A DNA stretch of 64,000 nt from Vibrio tapetis subsp. tapetis (GTDB taxonomy: Bacteria; Pseudomonadota; Gammaproteobacteria; Enterobacterales; Vibrionaceae). Positions 37,578-47,408 of the stretch are shown one piece after another. The first letter of the stretch is position 1; every line of letters begins with the position of its first letter. Both the position numbers and the translations under genes were made by a program. The DNA is taken from the NCBI RefSeq assembly GCF_900233005.1, contig NZ_LT960612.1, positions 1,054,001-1,118,000 on the forward strand. The letters are read 5' to 3'. The notes beneath the pieces are model-generated. The model searched no databases. It was not told where the DNA came from and saw only the letters and a program-made list of their open reading frames with translations.

Positions 37578-38527
37578 ACAAATTAGAACAACTGAAGCAG
37601 TTTACGACCGTTGTAGCTGATACAGGCGATATTGAGGCGATTGATGCATTCCAACCTCAGGATGCAACCACAAACCCATCTTTGGTACTCAAAGCGGCGG
37701 AAATGCCGCAATACGATCACCTAATTCAAGATGCTATTACATGGGCTAAACAGCAAAGTACGCAACGAGACCAACAAGTCATTGATGCGGCAGATAAGCT
37801 TGCGGTCAACATTGGCCTTGAAATACTAAAAACCGTTCCGGGCAAAATTTCGACCGAAGTCGATGCTCGTTTGTCTTTTGATAAAGAATCAAGCTTGAGC
37901 AAAGCACGTAAATTAATCGCGATGTATAACCACGCTGGTATCGAAAACGACCGAATCCTGATTAAGCTGGCCTCTACGTGGGAAGGCATTCAAGCGGCAA
38001 AAGTATTAGAGCAAGAAGGCATTAACTGTAACTTGACGTTGTTGTTTAATTTCGCACAAGCAAAAGCGTGTGCTGAAGCGGGCGTATTTCTAATTTCCCC
38101 GTTCGTTGGTCGTATATTGGATTGGTTCCGCAGTAATACGGACAAGCAAGAGTACGCACCATTTGAAGACCCGGGCGTGGTTTCAGTGAGTGAAATTTAC
38201 GATTACTACAAAGATCATGGTTACAAAACTGTGGTGATGGGCGCAAGTTTCCGTAATACCGATGAAGTATTGGCTCTTGCTGGTTGTGATCGTTTAACCA
38301 TTGGCATTGCCTTGTTAGATGAGTTAGCAAGTTCAGAAGGTGATGTGACCGCAGCGCTTGAAGCACATAGAGACACAGTAAAGCCTGCACCTGAAGCAAT
38401 GCTTGAAGCCGCGTTCCGTTGGGAAATGAATCAAGACCCAATGGCCACCGAGAAATTGTCTGAAGGCATTCGTAATTTTGCGGTTGACCAAGGCAAGCTT
38501 GAATCCATGTTAGCGGCACGTTTGTAG
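37574..38527 (+). CDS. tal: Transaldolase
   Basis: The 317-residue protein has the transaldolase signatures [18 protein letters not shown] and the Schiff-base lysine region [11 protein letters not shown]. The length equals E. coli TalB. It moves a dihydroxyacetone unit between sugar phosphates in the non-oxidative pentose phosphate pathway. Being in a PTS operon, it is probably a second, inducible copy beside the core enzyme (which is outside the window). Confidence 0.95.
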   Translation: MNKLEQLKQFTTVVADTGDIEAIDAFQPQDATTNPSLVLKAAEMPQYDHLIQDAITWAKQQSTQRDQQVIDAADKLAVNIGLEILKTVPGKISTEVDARLSFDKESSLSKARKLIAMYNHAGIENDRILIKLASTWEGIQAAKVLEQEGINCNLTLLFNFAQAKACAEAGVFLISPFVGRILDWFRSNTDKQEYAPFEDPGVVSVSEIYDYYKDHGYKTVVMGASFRNTDEVLALAGCDRLTIGIALLDELASSEGDVTAALEAHRDTVKPAPEAMLEAAFRWEMNQDPMATEKLSEGIRNFAVDQGKLESMLAARL

Positions 38528-38531
38528 GAGC

Positions 38532-40544
38532 ATGACCATGATTTTACGTTCAAAACTGGCTGATGCCGTTCGTGTGTTAAGTATGGATGCGGTGCAAAAA
38601 GCAGGCTCTGGTCACCCGGGAGCCCCTATGGGTATGGCTGACATTGCAGAAGTGCTTTGGCGCGATTTTTTAAAGCATAACCCAACCAATCCAAATTGGC
38701 CTGACCGAGACCGCTTCATTCTATCCAATGGTCACGGGTCAATGCTGATTTACAGCTTGCTTCATTTGACGGGTTACGAACTGTCAATGGACGATATTAA
38801 GTCGTTCCGTCAACTGCATAGTAAAACGGCAGGCCATCCAGAATACGGTTATGCGCCGGGTATCGAAACGACGACAGGTCCACTAGGGCAAGGCATTACT
38901 AACGGAGTTGGTATGGCGCTGGCCGAGAAAGTACTTGCTGAACAATTTAACCGCCCAAGCCACGATATTGTCGACCACCATACTTATGTTTTCATGGGTG
39001 ATGGTTGCATGATGGAAGGCATTTCGCATGAAGCATGTTCGCTTGCTGGAACGTTAGGTTTAGGTAAGCTGGTTGCTTTTTGGGATGACAATGGCATTTC
39101 GATTGATGGAGACGTTGAAGGTTGGTTCTCTGACGATACGCCTAAACGCTTTGAAGCTTACGGCTGGCATGTTATCTCGGAGGTGGATGGTCATGATGCT
39201 GATGCCATTCATGCTGCGATTACCGCTGCAAAGAAAGAAACCAATAAACCGACGCTTATTTGCTGCAAAACCGTTATTGGCTTTGGTTCACCAAATAAAG
39301 CCGCTAGTCATGATTGCCATGGTTCACCATTAGGCGAAGAAGAAGTGGCGCTGGTTAGAAAGTCACTTGATTGGAATGCACCCGCATTTGAGATACCGAC
39401 GGATATAGCCAAAGCGTGGGACAGAAAAGAGCAAGGTAAGCAGCATGAAGCACAGTGGCAAGCCCGTTTCGATGCTTATCAAAAAGCCTACCCTGAATTA
39501 GCAGCCGAATTTGAGCGTCGAGAAAAAGGAACCTTGCCTGAGAACTGGCAGGCGGTGAGTGAAGCGGTTATTAATAAATTGCAGGCCAACCCGCAAACTA
39601 TTGCGACACGTAAAGCATCGCAAAACACCTTAGAAGCATTCGGTTCAATTTTGCCAGAATTCTTAGGCGGTTCAGCGGACTTAACGCCATCAAATTTGAC
39701 GAACTGGTCCGGCTCAAAAACCATCAGCGCTGATGATGCATCAGGAAATTACTTAAGCTACGGCGTTCGCGAATTTGCGATGTCGGCCATGATGAATGGT
39801 ATCGCGCTTCATGGTGGCTTTATCCCTTACGGCGGCACGTTCCTAATGTTCATGGAATACGCACGCAATGCACTTCGAATGGCCGCATTGATGAAGCAGC
39901 GCAGTATTTTCGTCTATACCCATGACTCGATTGGGCTAGGTGAGGATGGGCCAACACACCAACCTGTTGAACAAATTGCGTCATTACGCTTAACGCCGAA
40001 CATGAGTACGTGGCGCCCGTGTGACCAAGTAGAAACAGCAGTGGCTTGGAAGTCTGCGATAGAGCGAACTGATGGCCCAACCTCACTTATTTTCTCTCGT
40101 CAGAATCTAGAGCAATTTGAGCGTAGCCCCGAGACGTTGGCAAATATAGCTAAGGGTGGTTATGTCCTTTCTGATTGTGATGGTGAACCAGAGCTTATCT
40201 TCATCGCAACAGGTTCTGAAGTGGCACTTGCTATGAGCGCTAGTGCAAAGCTATCAGCTCTAGGCAAGCGAGTTCGAGTGGTGTCAATGCCATCAACTGA
40301 CTTATTTGATGCACAAGATAAAGCTTATCGCGATTTAGTATTGCCTTCAAATGTGACGGCTCGGATTGCGGTTGAAGCGGGCATCAGTGATTTCTGGTTT
40401 AAATATGTTGGTTTAAACGGCGATATCGTTGGTATGACAAGCTTTGGTGAGTCGGCGCCTGCAGAGCAGTTATTTGAAATGTTTGGGTTTACCGTAGATA
40501 ACATTGTCGACCGTGCAAACACTTTACTTGAGGTGAGTGTATGA
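38532..40544 (+). CDS. tkt: Transketolase
   Basis: The 670-residue protein has the thiamine diphosphate motif [13 protein letters not shown], the N-terminal [11 protein letters not shown] and the central [16 protein letters not shown]. It transfers two-carbon units between ketoses and aldoses. It is four bases after tal and overlaps rpiA by four, so the three are coupled. Confidence 0.96.
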   Translation: MTMILRSKLADAVRVLSMDAVQKAGSGHPGAPMGMADIAEVLWRDFLKHNPTNPNWPDRDRFILSNGHGSMLIYSLLHLTGYELSMDDIKSFRQLHSKTAGHPEYGYAPGIETTTGPLGQGITNGVGMALAEKVLAEQFNRPSHDIVDHHTYVFMGDGCMMEGISHEACSLAGTLGLGKLVAFWDDNGISIDGDVEGWFSDDTPKRFEAYGWHVISEVDGHDADAIHAAITAAKKETNKPTLICCKTVIGFGSPNKAASHDCHGSPLGEEEVALVRKSLDWNAPAFEIPTDIAKAWDRKEQGKQHEAQWQARFDAYQKAYPELAAEFERREKGTLPENWQAVSEAVINKLQANPQTIATRKASQNTLEAFGSILPEFLGGSADLTPSNLTNWSGSKTISADDASGNYLSYGVREFAMSAMMNGIALHGGFIPYGGTFLMFMEYARNALRMAALMKQRSIFVYTHDSIGLGEDGPTHQPVEQIASLRLTPNMSTWRPCDQVETAVAWKSAIERTDGPTSLIFSRQNLEQFERSPETLANIAKGGYVLSDCDGEPELIFIATGSEVALAMSASAKLSALGKRVRVVSMPSTDLFDAQDKAYRDLVLPSNVTARIAVEAGISDFWFKYVGLNGDIVGMTSFGESAPAEQLFEMFGFTVDNIVDRANTLLEVSV

Positions 40545-41317
40545 CCCTGACGGCGCATTATTTTTCAAATGAAGATGTCGGCGATAACTATTTAACGACG
40601 GATGATTGCTTGAGAACCAAAGCCGCTAAAGTTGCGTTAACTCATGTGTTGGCCAACCTAAAATCGGATTCAATTATCGGTATTGGGACCGGGGCAACAG
40701 TCGAAGTTTTTGTTGAGCTGCTTGCGAGTAGCGGAGCAAAATTTTCCGCTTGTGTGTCTAGCTCCAATCGTTCGACCAAGGCGATAGAAAAACACAACTT
40801 ACCATTGATAGAAATGAAGGAATGCAGCCAAGTTGACTTTTACATCGATGGTATTGATGAAGGGCTTAAAAATGGAACAACCATTAAAGGCGGCGGCGCA
40901 GCACTTGCTCGCGAAAAAGTGCTAGCGACACTGGCCAAAACCTTTATCACCATTGCTGATAGTGGCCGTAAGGTACAAGGATTAGGGCAATTCCCACTAC
41001 CTATCGAGGTATTGCCTAGTGCGCAACTTGCGGCCACTCTCGCTTTTAGCCAAATGGGTGGTGCCGTGACATTACGAGCAGGCTGTGTGACCGATAACGG
41101 CAACATTATTCTTGATGTTACTGGGTTTGATATGACTGAACCAGAGCAGCTCGAAGTTGAGCTAAATTCGATTCCTGGTGTGGTTGAAAATGGCATCTTT
41201 GCAAACAGAAAAGCCGATTTAATGCTGTTTTCAGAGCAGCGTGGTGTGAACCTATTTTCACGAAATGAGAACTTGATTACAAATCTATCAATAGCTCTGT
41301 CAGAGCAAAGTCAATAA
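40541..41317 (+). CDS. rpiA: Ribose-5-phosphate isomerase A
   Basis: The 258-residue protein has [24 protein letters not shown], the [20 protein letters not shown] region with the catalytic Asp and Lys, and a C-terminal LMLFSEQRG. It interconverts ribose 5-phosphate and ribulose 5-phosphate. It is about 30 residues longer at the N-terminus than typical RpiA. The start overlaps tkt in ATGA. Confidence 0.9.
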   Translation: MTLTAHYFSNEDVGDNYLTTDDCLRTKAAKVALTHVLANLKSDSIIGIGTGATVEVFVELLASSGAKFSACVSSSNRSTKAIEKHNLPLIEMKECSQVDFYIDGIDEGLKNGTTIKGGGAALAREKVLATLAKTFITIADSGRKVQGLGQFPLPIEVLPSAQLAATLAFSQMGGAVTLRAGCVTDNGNIILDVTGFDMTEPEQLEVELNSIPGVVENGIFANRKADLMLFSEQRGVNLFSRNENLITNLSIALSEQSQ

Positions 41318-41327
41318 GGCGATAAAC

Positions 41328-42731
41328 ATGAAGGATTGCAACGTAACAAATCAGGTCGCAGGGTATCTTGAATACAACCAAGCAGCACTGTTATCCGACC
41401 TTGCTAAATTGGTTGCAATACCTTCGGTTCGCGATGAATCGACTCGTACGGAAAATGCCCCGTTTGGCGCAGCAATAAGACAGGCGTTTGATGCGCTGAT
41501 CGCTATCGCAAAACGTGAGGGCTTTACAGTTCGAGACCATCAAGGATACGCACTGGATATTACTTATGGTGACGGCGAAGAAGAAATTGCTCTACTGCAT
41601 CATATTGATGTGGTCTCCGAAGGTGATGTATCCAAATGGCGAACGCCGCCTTATCAATTGACGCAAGAAGGTGACTTGTTATTTGGTCGCGGTGTTACTG
41701 ATAACAAAGGGCCGCTTGTCGCCAGCTTTTACATCTTGAAGATGATCAAAGAACTTAAGTTACCTGTAAACAAGCGTGTTCGCTTGATTGTTGGTGGCGC
41801 AGAAGAAACAACGTGGGAGTGTGTTGAACATTATTTCAAACACAACCCACAACCGAAATACGGTTTTTCTCCCGATGGCGACTTCCCAATCGTCAACGGC
41901 GAAAAAGGGATCATTTATGGTTCATTTATTAAGGATTTCCCATCCGAGATCGATAACCAAGATCCGAGCCTTGTGATTGGCATTTCCAGTGAGCGTGACC
42001 GCAGTTCTACCTGTCACAATTTGGAAGTGGAATTAACGGGCAAAAAAGGAGCGCAACTGGCCAATGAAATGACCCATGTTGCGAGTATTTATCAGTCAAA
42101 GGAGTGCAATCGCGTCTTGTTTGAGACGCCGTGGGAGAAATCCCGCAACCCGCATCGAGTGAACAACTGTATTGATCAGCTTGTTCACGTGCTGCGAGAT
42201 GTGGATCACCTAGATCGCCGTACCTATGAGGTTGTAAGTTTGTTAGATACATTGTTTACGAACTCATGGGATGCAAAGAAACTGGGTCTTTATCATGTTG
42301 ATGACGAGATGGGCAGCACGACTTGCTGTGTGTCTTCACTCAATATGGATCAGCATCAGTACAATTTGGATTTTGATTTTCGGTTTCCTAAAGGATTGAC
42401 GGTCGAACAGGCTCGTACCCAGCTTCATTTATTTGCACGCCAATTTGGAGTGAGCTTTGTGGAACATCAATACTTACCTCTATCTTACCTCTCACCCGAA
42501 GACCCCTTAATCCGAGCGATGGGAAACGCCTATCAATCGGTCACCGGAACTGAAGCAAAGTGCTTTAGTAAGGGCGCAGCATCTTATGCTCGCGCACTTG
42601 AACACGGTGTCGCGTTTGGTCCTACTTTCCCAGGAGATGTGACTTTTGTGCATGAGCCGAACGAACAACTCAGCTTAGAGTCACTTATAAAATCTATAAC
42701 AATTTACGTGAACGTTCTCATATCGCTTTAG
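41328..42731 (+). CDS. M20 family dipeptidase (PepV/Sapep-like)
   Basis: The 467-residue protein has the M20 zinc sites: HHIDVV with metal ligand His, GRGVTDNKGP, and EETTWE with the catalytic Glu pair; a lid domain lies between about 180 and 360. M20 dipeptidases are cytoplasmic zinc exopeptidases. Its place inside a sugar operon, 11 bp after rpiA and 10 bp before the PTS gene, is unexpected and suggests an N-acyl or peptidyl sugar substrate; that is speculation. Confidence 0.82.
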   Translation: MKDCNVTNQVAGYLEYNQAALLSDLAKLVAIPSVRDESTRTENAPFGAAIRQAFDALIAIAKREGFTVRDHQGYALDITYGDGEEEIALLHHIDVVSEGDVSKWRTPPYQLTQEGDLLFGRGVTDNKGPLVASFYILKMIKELKLPVNKRVRLIVGGAEETTWECVEHYFKHNPQPKYGFSPDGDFPIVNGEKGIIYGSFIKDFPSEIDNQDPSLVIGISSERDRSSTCHNLEVELTGKKGAQLANEMTHVASIYQSKECNRVLFETPWEKSRNPHRVNNCIDQLVHVLRDVDHLDRRTYEVVSLLDTLFTNSWDAKKLGLYHVDDEMGSTTCCVSSLNMDQHQYNLDFDFRFPKGLTVEQARTQLHLFARQFGVSFVEHQYLPLSYLSPEDPLIRAMGNAYQSVTGTEAKCFSKGAASYARALEHGVAFGPTFPGDVTFVHEPNEQLSLESLIKSITIYVNVLISL

Positions 42732-42740
42732 GAGTAAATT

Positions 42741-44354
42741 ATGAGAGATAAGGTACAAGCATTCGCCGGGGCAATGATGATCCCAATTATCCTACTGGTT
42801 ATGGTAGGTCTATTTGTGGGCATCGGCGCCGCCTTTGTAAACTACATTTTACCGGAAGGTACATTCCTTTGGGCTATATTCAAGATTATCGTGGATATGG
42901 GCTTTATGGTAATGAATTACCTACCATTCTTCTTTGCTATGGGTTTAGCATTTGGCTTAGCGAAAGCTGAAAAAGGCTGGGCAGCCTTTACAGGTTTCAC
43001 TATGTTGATGGCCTTTAACGTTGTTATCCGCACCGTCGCGGGGATCAATGGTTGGACGCAAGAAACCATCGAAGTAGAGAATCTCATTACCCAAATGGGT
43101 ATGGAGAAGCAAACCGCACAAAACTTCAATGCACTTTGGGGTGATGTCGGTGGTATTTTCACTTACAACATGGGCATCTTTAGTGGCCTACTTGTGGGTG
43201 CTATTGTCGCTGCTGTGCATAACCGTTACTACAAGACTGAATTACCTAACTTAATCAGCTTCTTTGGCGGCCCGCGCTTTGTTGTGATTATTTTGTTCTT
43301 CGTCATGATCCCTGTTGGTGGCATTTCTTACTACGTATGGCCTTACATTGCAGGTGGCTTGCAGTCGATTACCTATGCGATTACAGAGTCTGGTGTGTTT
43401 GGTTCGTTCCTCTTTGGTGTGGTGGATAAATCACTATTGCCGTTAGGGCTTCACCACTTAGTTGCGTTCCCGATTGAATACACTCGAGTGGGTGGTGTTC
43501 TGGAAGTCGACGGTCAAATGATTGAAGGTGTCCGTAATATTATGTTAGCTCAGGCGAAATCAGCCGATGCGACAGAATACATCGTTCATAACTTCACTAC
43601 GGGTCGTATTCTTATTCAATTTGGTGGCTTACCAGGAGCGGCACTTGCTATTTACATGACAGCAAAAGCTGAGAATAAGAAGAAAGTGGCGTCGTTATTA
43701 GTGCCTGCTGTGTTTACTTGTGCGTTCGTAGGTATTACTGAGCCACTCGAGTACACCTTCCTATTTGTTCAACCGTTGTTATATTTTGCTATCCATGTGC
43801 CACTGAACGGCCTTGCATACATTTTGGCTGAGATGACGAATGTGTCAATCTTGGGTAACCAATTGTTGTTCATGGTACCAAACTTGTTCCAGCCGCATAA
43901 AGTGCACGCTTGGTCGTTGTTATACCTTGTACCGATTTACTTTGTGGTTTACTTCTTTGCCTTTAAATACGCGATTCTTAAATGGAATGCGAAAACACCA
44001 GGGCGTGAAGATGAAACTGAAGGAGAAACGAAACTGTTTACTAAGAAGGACTTCTTAGCAAAAGACGGTAAACAAGCAGGCGCGGCTGCAGGTGGTATTG
44101 CAGCAACAGGTTTAACTCTGGGCATCATTGAGGCTCTGGGTGGTGCAGACAACATCGAAAACGTGGCGAACTGTGCAACCCGTTTACGTATTTCACTTCA
44201 TGATGAATCATTGGCTTCCAACGACCAAACCTGGAAGCAAGACTTGAACGCCATCGGAGTGGTACGTATGAACAAAGGCATTCAAGTTATCTATGGTGCC
44301 AACGTGATCACCATTGCGTCCAATGTCAAAGAAGCCTTAGGTTTCGATTCCTAG
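42741..44354 (+). CDS. PTS sugar transporter EIICB, glucose family
   Basis: The 537-residue protein has an EIIC membrane domain (about residues 1-430, roughly ten helices, with GITEPLEY) and an EIIB domain (about 455-537) whose phospho-accepting Cys478 lies in NCATRLRIS. It imports and phosphorylates a sugar using a glucose-type EIIA encoded elsewhere. It resembles MalX-like members in layout. The sugar is not evident; the operon genes argue for entry into pentose phosphate metabolism. Confidence 0.88.
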   Translation: MRDKVQAFAGAMMIPIILLVMVGLFVGIGAAFVNYILPEGTFLWAIFKIIVDMGFMVMNYLPFFFAMGLAFGLAKAEKGWAAFTGFTMLMAFNVVIRTVAGINGWTQETIEVENLITQMGMEKQTAQNFNALWGDVGGIFTYNMGIFSGLLVGAIVAAVHNRYYKTELPNLISFFGGPRFVVIILFFVMIPVGGISYYVWPYIAGGLQSITYAITESGVFGSFLFGVVDKSLLPLGLHHLVAFPIEYTRVGGVLEVDGQMIEGVRNIMLAQAKSADATEYIVHNFTTGRILIQFGGLPGAALAIYMTAKAENKKKVASLLVPAVFTCAFVGITEPLEYTFLFVQPLLYFAIHVPLNGLAYILAEMTNVSILGNQLLFMVPNLFQPHKVHAWSLLYLVPIYFVVYFFAFKYAILKWNAKTPGREDETEGETKLFTKKDFLAKDGKQAGAAAGGIAATGLTLGIIEALGGADNIENVANCATRLRISLHDESLASNDQTWKQDLNAIGVVRMNKGIQVIYGANVITIASNVKEALGFDS

Positions 44355-44443
44355 CTCTACCTTCCAATAATAATAAGATGACCCACTCCATAACACACCG
44401 TTATGGAGCTGGGTTCCCTGTACCCAAAATATGGAAAAATACG

Positions 44444-45869
44444 ATGATCTCTAAGAAAAGTTGTACTCTGTCAGTGCTTGCACTGAGTGTATCTGGTGCG
44501 TTGTATGCTAACGAAACTCCTCCTAATCCTGAATGGTCAGAACGAAGCCCTATTGTATTCTGGGGGGACAGAGCGAATGAAGACTGGACTTATGTCGATG
44601 GTTTGACTGAATCGGAAAAGAGTTTTTCGGAAAAACTGAAACGCATTGATTTTGGCGAATCTGGTGATTGGAAAGTGTCATTTGGCGGCAACTTTAAAGC
44701 GTCGTTGGATAACCGTTGGAATCACATGTATGACAGCAGTGATCGTAAAAAAAATGAAGTCCGTACGCGTTTATATCTAAGCTCTGATGTTACTTACCAA
44801 GACTGGATGCGTGTGTTTGGTGAAATTCGAACTAATTATACCAATTTGGAAAGCCCTGGTCCCGTTGACGATGGCGGTACTGATGTACATCAATTATTTG
44901 CTGAATTTAAGCTTCTTGATGATGGTGAGCAGTTCTTAAGTACACGCCTTGGTCGACAAGAAATTTATTTAAATGACTGGCAAATGATGAACCGTGAGCC
45001 TACGCCTGTTCAGTCTAGTTGGAATGCGGCCAGTTTTAAATATCAAGTAAGCGGCATTAACTTTGATGCGTACTATGGTGAAGAAGTGTTCCCGACCAGA
45101 ACTGATGCCGGTTGGGGCGGCAATTGGGATGACAAAGTAAACGGTAATAAATCGGTTGGTTGGTTTGTTTGCAAATTGGAAAACCGATTTTGGTTCTATG
45201 CAAAGCTATTTAATGAGCAATAAACTGACGAACTCGAGCTTCGTTAATGCGCCAAATGGTGATGTTGACATTCAAGTGCTTGGTTTGCACGCTCATAACT
45301 TCGTTAGCGAAGGCTTTGGCTACATGGCTGACGGTATTTACCAGTTTGGTGATCATGCTGGGAAAGATATTTCGGCCTACATGGGTTACTTAGATCTTAA
45401 CTACAACTGGAAAGCCGATTGGAATTACCGTTTAGGTATGAACATGCATTACGCCTCTGGTTCGAGCAAAGACAGCGATAAGGTCAACACCTTTAACCCA
45501 TTGTGGACAGGTGACCCACTAGGCTTTGCACATGATGGAGCATACGGCAACGCCATGCAGCTTGGTTCTTATACGGTAATCGAATACATGCCAAAACAAA
45601 GTGTTATTGCTGGCTTTATGTCGACGTGGCGAGCGAATACTGAAGACGCAATCTACACTCTGAATCAAGACGTTTTGTTTGACTCGAACTCAGATGAAAA
45701 ATACGCATACACTCAGTTCTACTTGCAGTTTCATAATTACTTAACCACTAATGTGAAAGTAGAAAGTAATTTCTACTATGCATTGGATAGCCAATACACA
45801 CGTGATGTGGTTGGAGAAGACAGTAGCAATATTGCTCGCGTGGAACTTGCACTTATCTACAACTTCTAA
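44444..45869 (+). pseudogene. Alginate-export-type outer-membrane porin, broken by GGTT frameshift
   Basis: Residues 1-24 form a signal peptide (MISKKSCTLSVLALSVSG then ALYA). Two overlapping frames, 44444-45223 and about 45166-45869, together make one outer-membrane barrel of about 470 residues resembling the Alginate_exp (AlgE-like) porins and ending in an aromatic (IYNF). The frame changes at the (GGTT)3 tract at 45154; removing one GGTT restores a continuous SVGLFANWKTDFG. As sequenced the protein is truncated, unless the tract switches. It lies 90 bp after the EIICB gene and probably supplied outer-membrane uptake for the same sugar. Confidence 0.8.
45154..45165 (+). repeat. (GGTT)3 tetranucleotide tract at frameshift point
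   Basis: Three GGTT copies precede TGTTT; two copies would keep the porin in frame. The extra copy shifts the frame by one and leads to a stop at 45221-45223. Confidence 0.85.
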
Positions 45870-45895
45870 TAATTAAATAGTCCCGTCCTAATTTT

Positions 45896-45926
45896 GCGCC
45901 TAGTCTTATAGCTAGGCGCTTTTTTT
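45896..45926 (+). terminator. Intrinsic terminator of the sugar operon
   Basis: GCGCCTAG (45896-45903) pairs with CTAGGCGC (45912-45919), followed by seven Ts. Confidence 0.9.
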
Positions 45927-45987
45927 GTGTTTAACGTTTTAAGTATCAATGTGCTAGTATCGCCGCGAATTTATCTTGTGAGGTCCT

Positions 45988-46764
45988 ATGGTTAAGAGCT
46001 TTCAACTGTTGGGTGTAAAAGAAAAGTGCAGCGTACAACGAGCGCAGCAACAACATCAGCAACTGCATCAACTGATCCAACAATCAGACCATGTGCCAGA
46101 GCCTTTGCTTAATTTGATCGATAAAGCGTTAGAGCGCATCGAGCAAGGTAAAGGTTCCGACAGCTTATTTGGTGTAGACGAAAAACTGATGCTTAAGATC
46201 GTAGCGATGCATCAAAAAGTTAATTTACTTGAACATCAGAATCAGGTGTTGAGGAACCAACTGCGTAACAGCGAGAATAGTGAGTTAACCGCAGAGGAGG
46301 AACCAGGTAAATCGACTAAATTAAAATGGGGATTTCTGGTTGCTTTTGTGTTGTTTGGTTTGGTGTTTGTGCTTACAAGCACGGGGGTGTTACGGAACCC
46401 TTATTTGCCGGAAAATAAGCCTTTAATTGCTAAACAATTAGAATCAAGCTACACAAGCAATCTAAGCAATATTTCGACCACTAGGTGGAGTCACATGACC
46501 TTTAAAGGTCATGGCTACTTAGCGGTTAGAAATGAAATGGGTTCTTTGCTAGTCAAAGAATGTGCAGATACTTGGTATCACTTAACCCGGACAGATAGGG
46601 CTTCACCTGGTGTGTGGCAAGAGGCTAAGCTGGTTGGGCAATATCAGAAGTTTCTTATTTACAGTACCAACCCTCCTTTTATCCAAGAGAAAAAACTACT
46701 TAGCAATGGTGAAGAGTTTTCAGCGCAAGGTTTAAATGAAATCAGTCATATGGGCTGCCCTTAA
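45988..46764 (+). CDS. Membrane-anchored hypothetical protein
   Basis: The 258-residue protein has a Gln- and His-rich coiled-coil N-terminal half (about residues 15-105), one membrane helix near 112-132, and a C-terminal domain of about 125 residues with a few conserved-looking cysteines (KECADTW, MGCP). No family was recognised. Its topology suggests a cytoplasmic coil and a periplasmic domain. It stands alone between two sugar islands. Start at ATG 45988, 27 bases after GTATCGCC; AGG lies close upstream. Confidence 0.55.
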   Translation: MVKSFQLLGVKEKCSVQRAQQQHQQLHQLIQQSDHVPEPLLNLIDKALERIEQGKGSDSLFGVDEKLMLKIVAMHQKVNLLEHQNQVLRNQLRNSENSELTAEEEPGKSTKLKWGFLVAFVLFGLVFVLTSTGVLRNPYLPENKPLIAKQLESSYTSNLSNISTTRWSHMTFKGHGYLAVRNEMGSLLVKECADTWYHLTRTDRASPGVWQEAKLVGQYQKFLIYSTNPPFIQEKKLLSNGEEFSAQGLNEISHMGCP

Positions 46765-46803
46765 TCGTTTTCCTTCTTACGACTTTTTGAACACCCCTAA
46801 ATG

Positions 46804-46830
46804 AAAAAAGCCAGCAAGGAGCGTGCTGGC
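46804..46830 (-). terminator. Intrinsic terminator for the mannose-PTS operon
   Basis: GCCAGCA (46810-46816) pairs with TGCTGGC (46824-46830); on the minus strand the stem is followed by six Ts (46809-46804), correct for the leftward operon ending at 46870. Confidence 0.82.
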
Positions 46831-46869
46831 TTGGGTGCGCATGGGGGAGGTGCGCCAAAGGCCGTTGAA

Positions 46870-47408
46870 TTACGGTTTTTCAACTAGCCTATAATGGTCT
46901 CCGTCTTTGATCACGGAGACATTAAAACCGTTTTGTTTAAGGGCGTCGTAGTTGTGTCCTGCCACGGCTGGCCAAACCGCCATAGCAGACAGGCGGGTTT
47001 TACCAGTATTAACGAGGCGGTGTGCCAAATAACCACCAATATGGTGAACACTGCCTGCAAAAACGTTCTCAACACGAACTTCACCTAGCCTTCTCCTTGG
47101 CAACCTAAATAGAATTCAGCTTGTTCAATGCGCTGGTGGAAGTGCCCTCGGGTCATATAAAACTCATCGCCGACGGTGCCTGCTTCAAGGTGAGTGACAC
47201 CAAAATTGAGTTCACCTTCCGCGCTTTGGGCGGGTAACATTTCCACTTGGTAAACCGTTTGTTCACTATCCACAGCTTGATAAGCATCAGTATCACGAAA
47301 AACACCTTGTAGATCGGATAGCTTGGTCACTTTAGATTGTTTGTTGATGGTATTAATTTGTCCGGTATTGAAATCAATACTCGGTGGTATCGACAGTGCT
47401 ATTGGCAT
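46870..47408 (-). pseudogene. Cupin-type glucose-6-phosphate isomerase, broken
   Basis: The first 107 residues (from 47408) carry the cupin metal motif GHFHQRIEQAEFY and then stop right after GCQGEG. The remaining family sequence (VRVENVFAGSVHHIGGYLAHRLVNTG, ending AVWPAVAGHNY) continues in another frame down to 46870. Compared with intact relatives about seven or eight codons (the LLL beta strand) are missing at the junction near 47085, so an internal deletion rather than a single-base slip broke the gene. The intact enzyme would isomerise glucose 6-phosphate and fructose 6-phosphate using a metal. It is last gene of the mannose-PTS operon. Confidence 0.8.

Noticed and set aside
45156-45230. 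Programmed ribosomal frameshift in the porin gene
   Set aside because: No slippery heptamer or stimulating hairpin is seen, and the GGTT tandem copy explains the frame change more simply.
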